From the NCBI GenBank assembly GCA_913057925.1, contig CAJXPG010000006.1, forward strand, positions 1 to 52,371: DNA of 52,371 nucleotides. The letters are read 5' to 3'. The notes under the pieces were generated by a model that saw only the letters and a list, made by a program, of their open reading frames with translations, was not told the origin of the DNA and ran no database searches. The stretch comes from an uncultured Colwellia sp. (lineage in GTDB: Bacteria > Pseudomonadota > Gammaproteobacteria > Enterobacterales > Alteromonadaceae). This document shows positions 52,351 through 52,371 of the stretch, piece after piece. Each line of letters opens with the position of its first letter. The first letter of the stretch is position 1. The translations under genes and the position numbers were made by a program.

Positions 52351-52371
52351 CTGTCTCTTATACACATCTGA
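52351..52371 (+). other. Nextera transposon adapter (sequencing artefact)
   Basis: Bases 52351-52369 are CTGTCTCTTATACACATCT, the Tn5 mosaic end used in Nextera libraries, followed by GA as in the read-1 adapter. It is not genomic. Translated on the minus strand it yields M-Y-K-R-Q, a well-known false N terminus. Confidence 0.97.

Overview
The window looks like chromosomal sequence from a marine gammaproteobacterium of the order Alteromonadales, probably a Colwelliaceae-type organism (Colwellia/Thalassotalea-like). This is inferred from the low-GC DNA, the many TonB-dependent receptors and secreted polysaccharide and protein hydrolases, the GlyGly-CTERM and PEP-CTERM surface-sorting tails, and a chromosomal integron cassette of the kind seen in Vibrio/Shewanella-type bacteria. 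The species assignment is not proven. The right end carries Nextera transposon adapter sequence, so the window ends at a contig edge and the last gene is cut there.

Layout. (1) 1-1.2 kb: an integron gene cassette with a well-formed attC site, plus the start of a second cassette gene. (2) 1.3-8 kb, minus strand: S1 sulfatase, TonB-dependent receptor and GH29 alpha-L-fucosidase, which is the first half of a sulfated-fucan (or L-galactan) utilisation locus. (3) 8.5-12.5 kb, minus strand: an unusual five-gene group of CDP-alcohol phosphotransferase, small cytidylyltransferase, octopine/opine-type dehydrogenase, 2OG-Fe(II) oxygenase and an unknown protein. It is the best candidate here for an undescribed biosynthetic system. 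(4) 13-16 kb: fumarase FumC, a membrane diguanylate cyclase preceded by a seven-codon leader ORF, and a small secreted protein. (5) 16.6-27.3 kb: second half of the fucan locus, with a lipoprotein GH29 fucosidase, a giant surface-anchored parallel beta-helix enzyme, a PEP-CTERM protein, a FucP-type symporter and a second S1 sulfatase. (6) 27.6-28.8 kb: malic enzyme. (7) 29-41.2 kb: a proteolysis/peptide block, with two divergent secreted proteases (S1 and S8) carrying matching PKD/chitin-binding tails, an unknown regulator-like protein, two GNAT genes (one a fragment), a second TonB-dependent receptor and a secreted amidase. (8) 42.2-49.5 kb: a seven-gene catabolic operon (Zn alcohol dehydrogenase, lactonase, altronate dehydratase, mannonate/tagaturonate-type reductase, KDPG aldolase, KDG kinase, mutarotase). 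(9) 50-52.3 kb: an MFS transporter and a truncated TPR-sulfotransferase.

How the genes fit together. Sulfatases and fucosidases at the cell surface and in the periplasm would strip sulfate and terminal L-fucose or L-galactose from algal polysaccharide. TonB receptor 1 would import oligomers, FucP would import the monosaccharide, and the operon at 42-49.5 kb would oxidise it. The kinase plus KDPG aldolase require a C6 hydroxyl, so that operon fits L-galactose (via L-galactonate, tagaturonate, altronate and KDG) better than L-fucose. Two recurring promoter motifs suggest two regulons: TTTATTTACAA-like sites upstream of the fucan genes, and AATCTGAGATT palindromes upstream of both proteases and TonB receptor 2. 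No rRNA, tRNA, CRISPR array or intact transposase was found.
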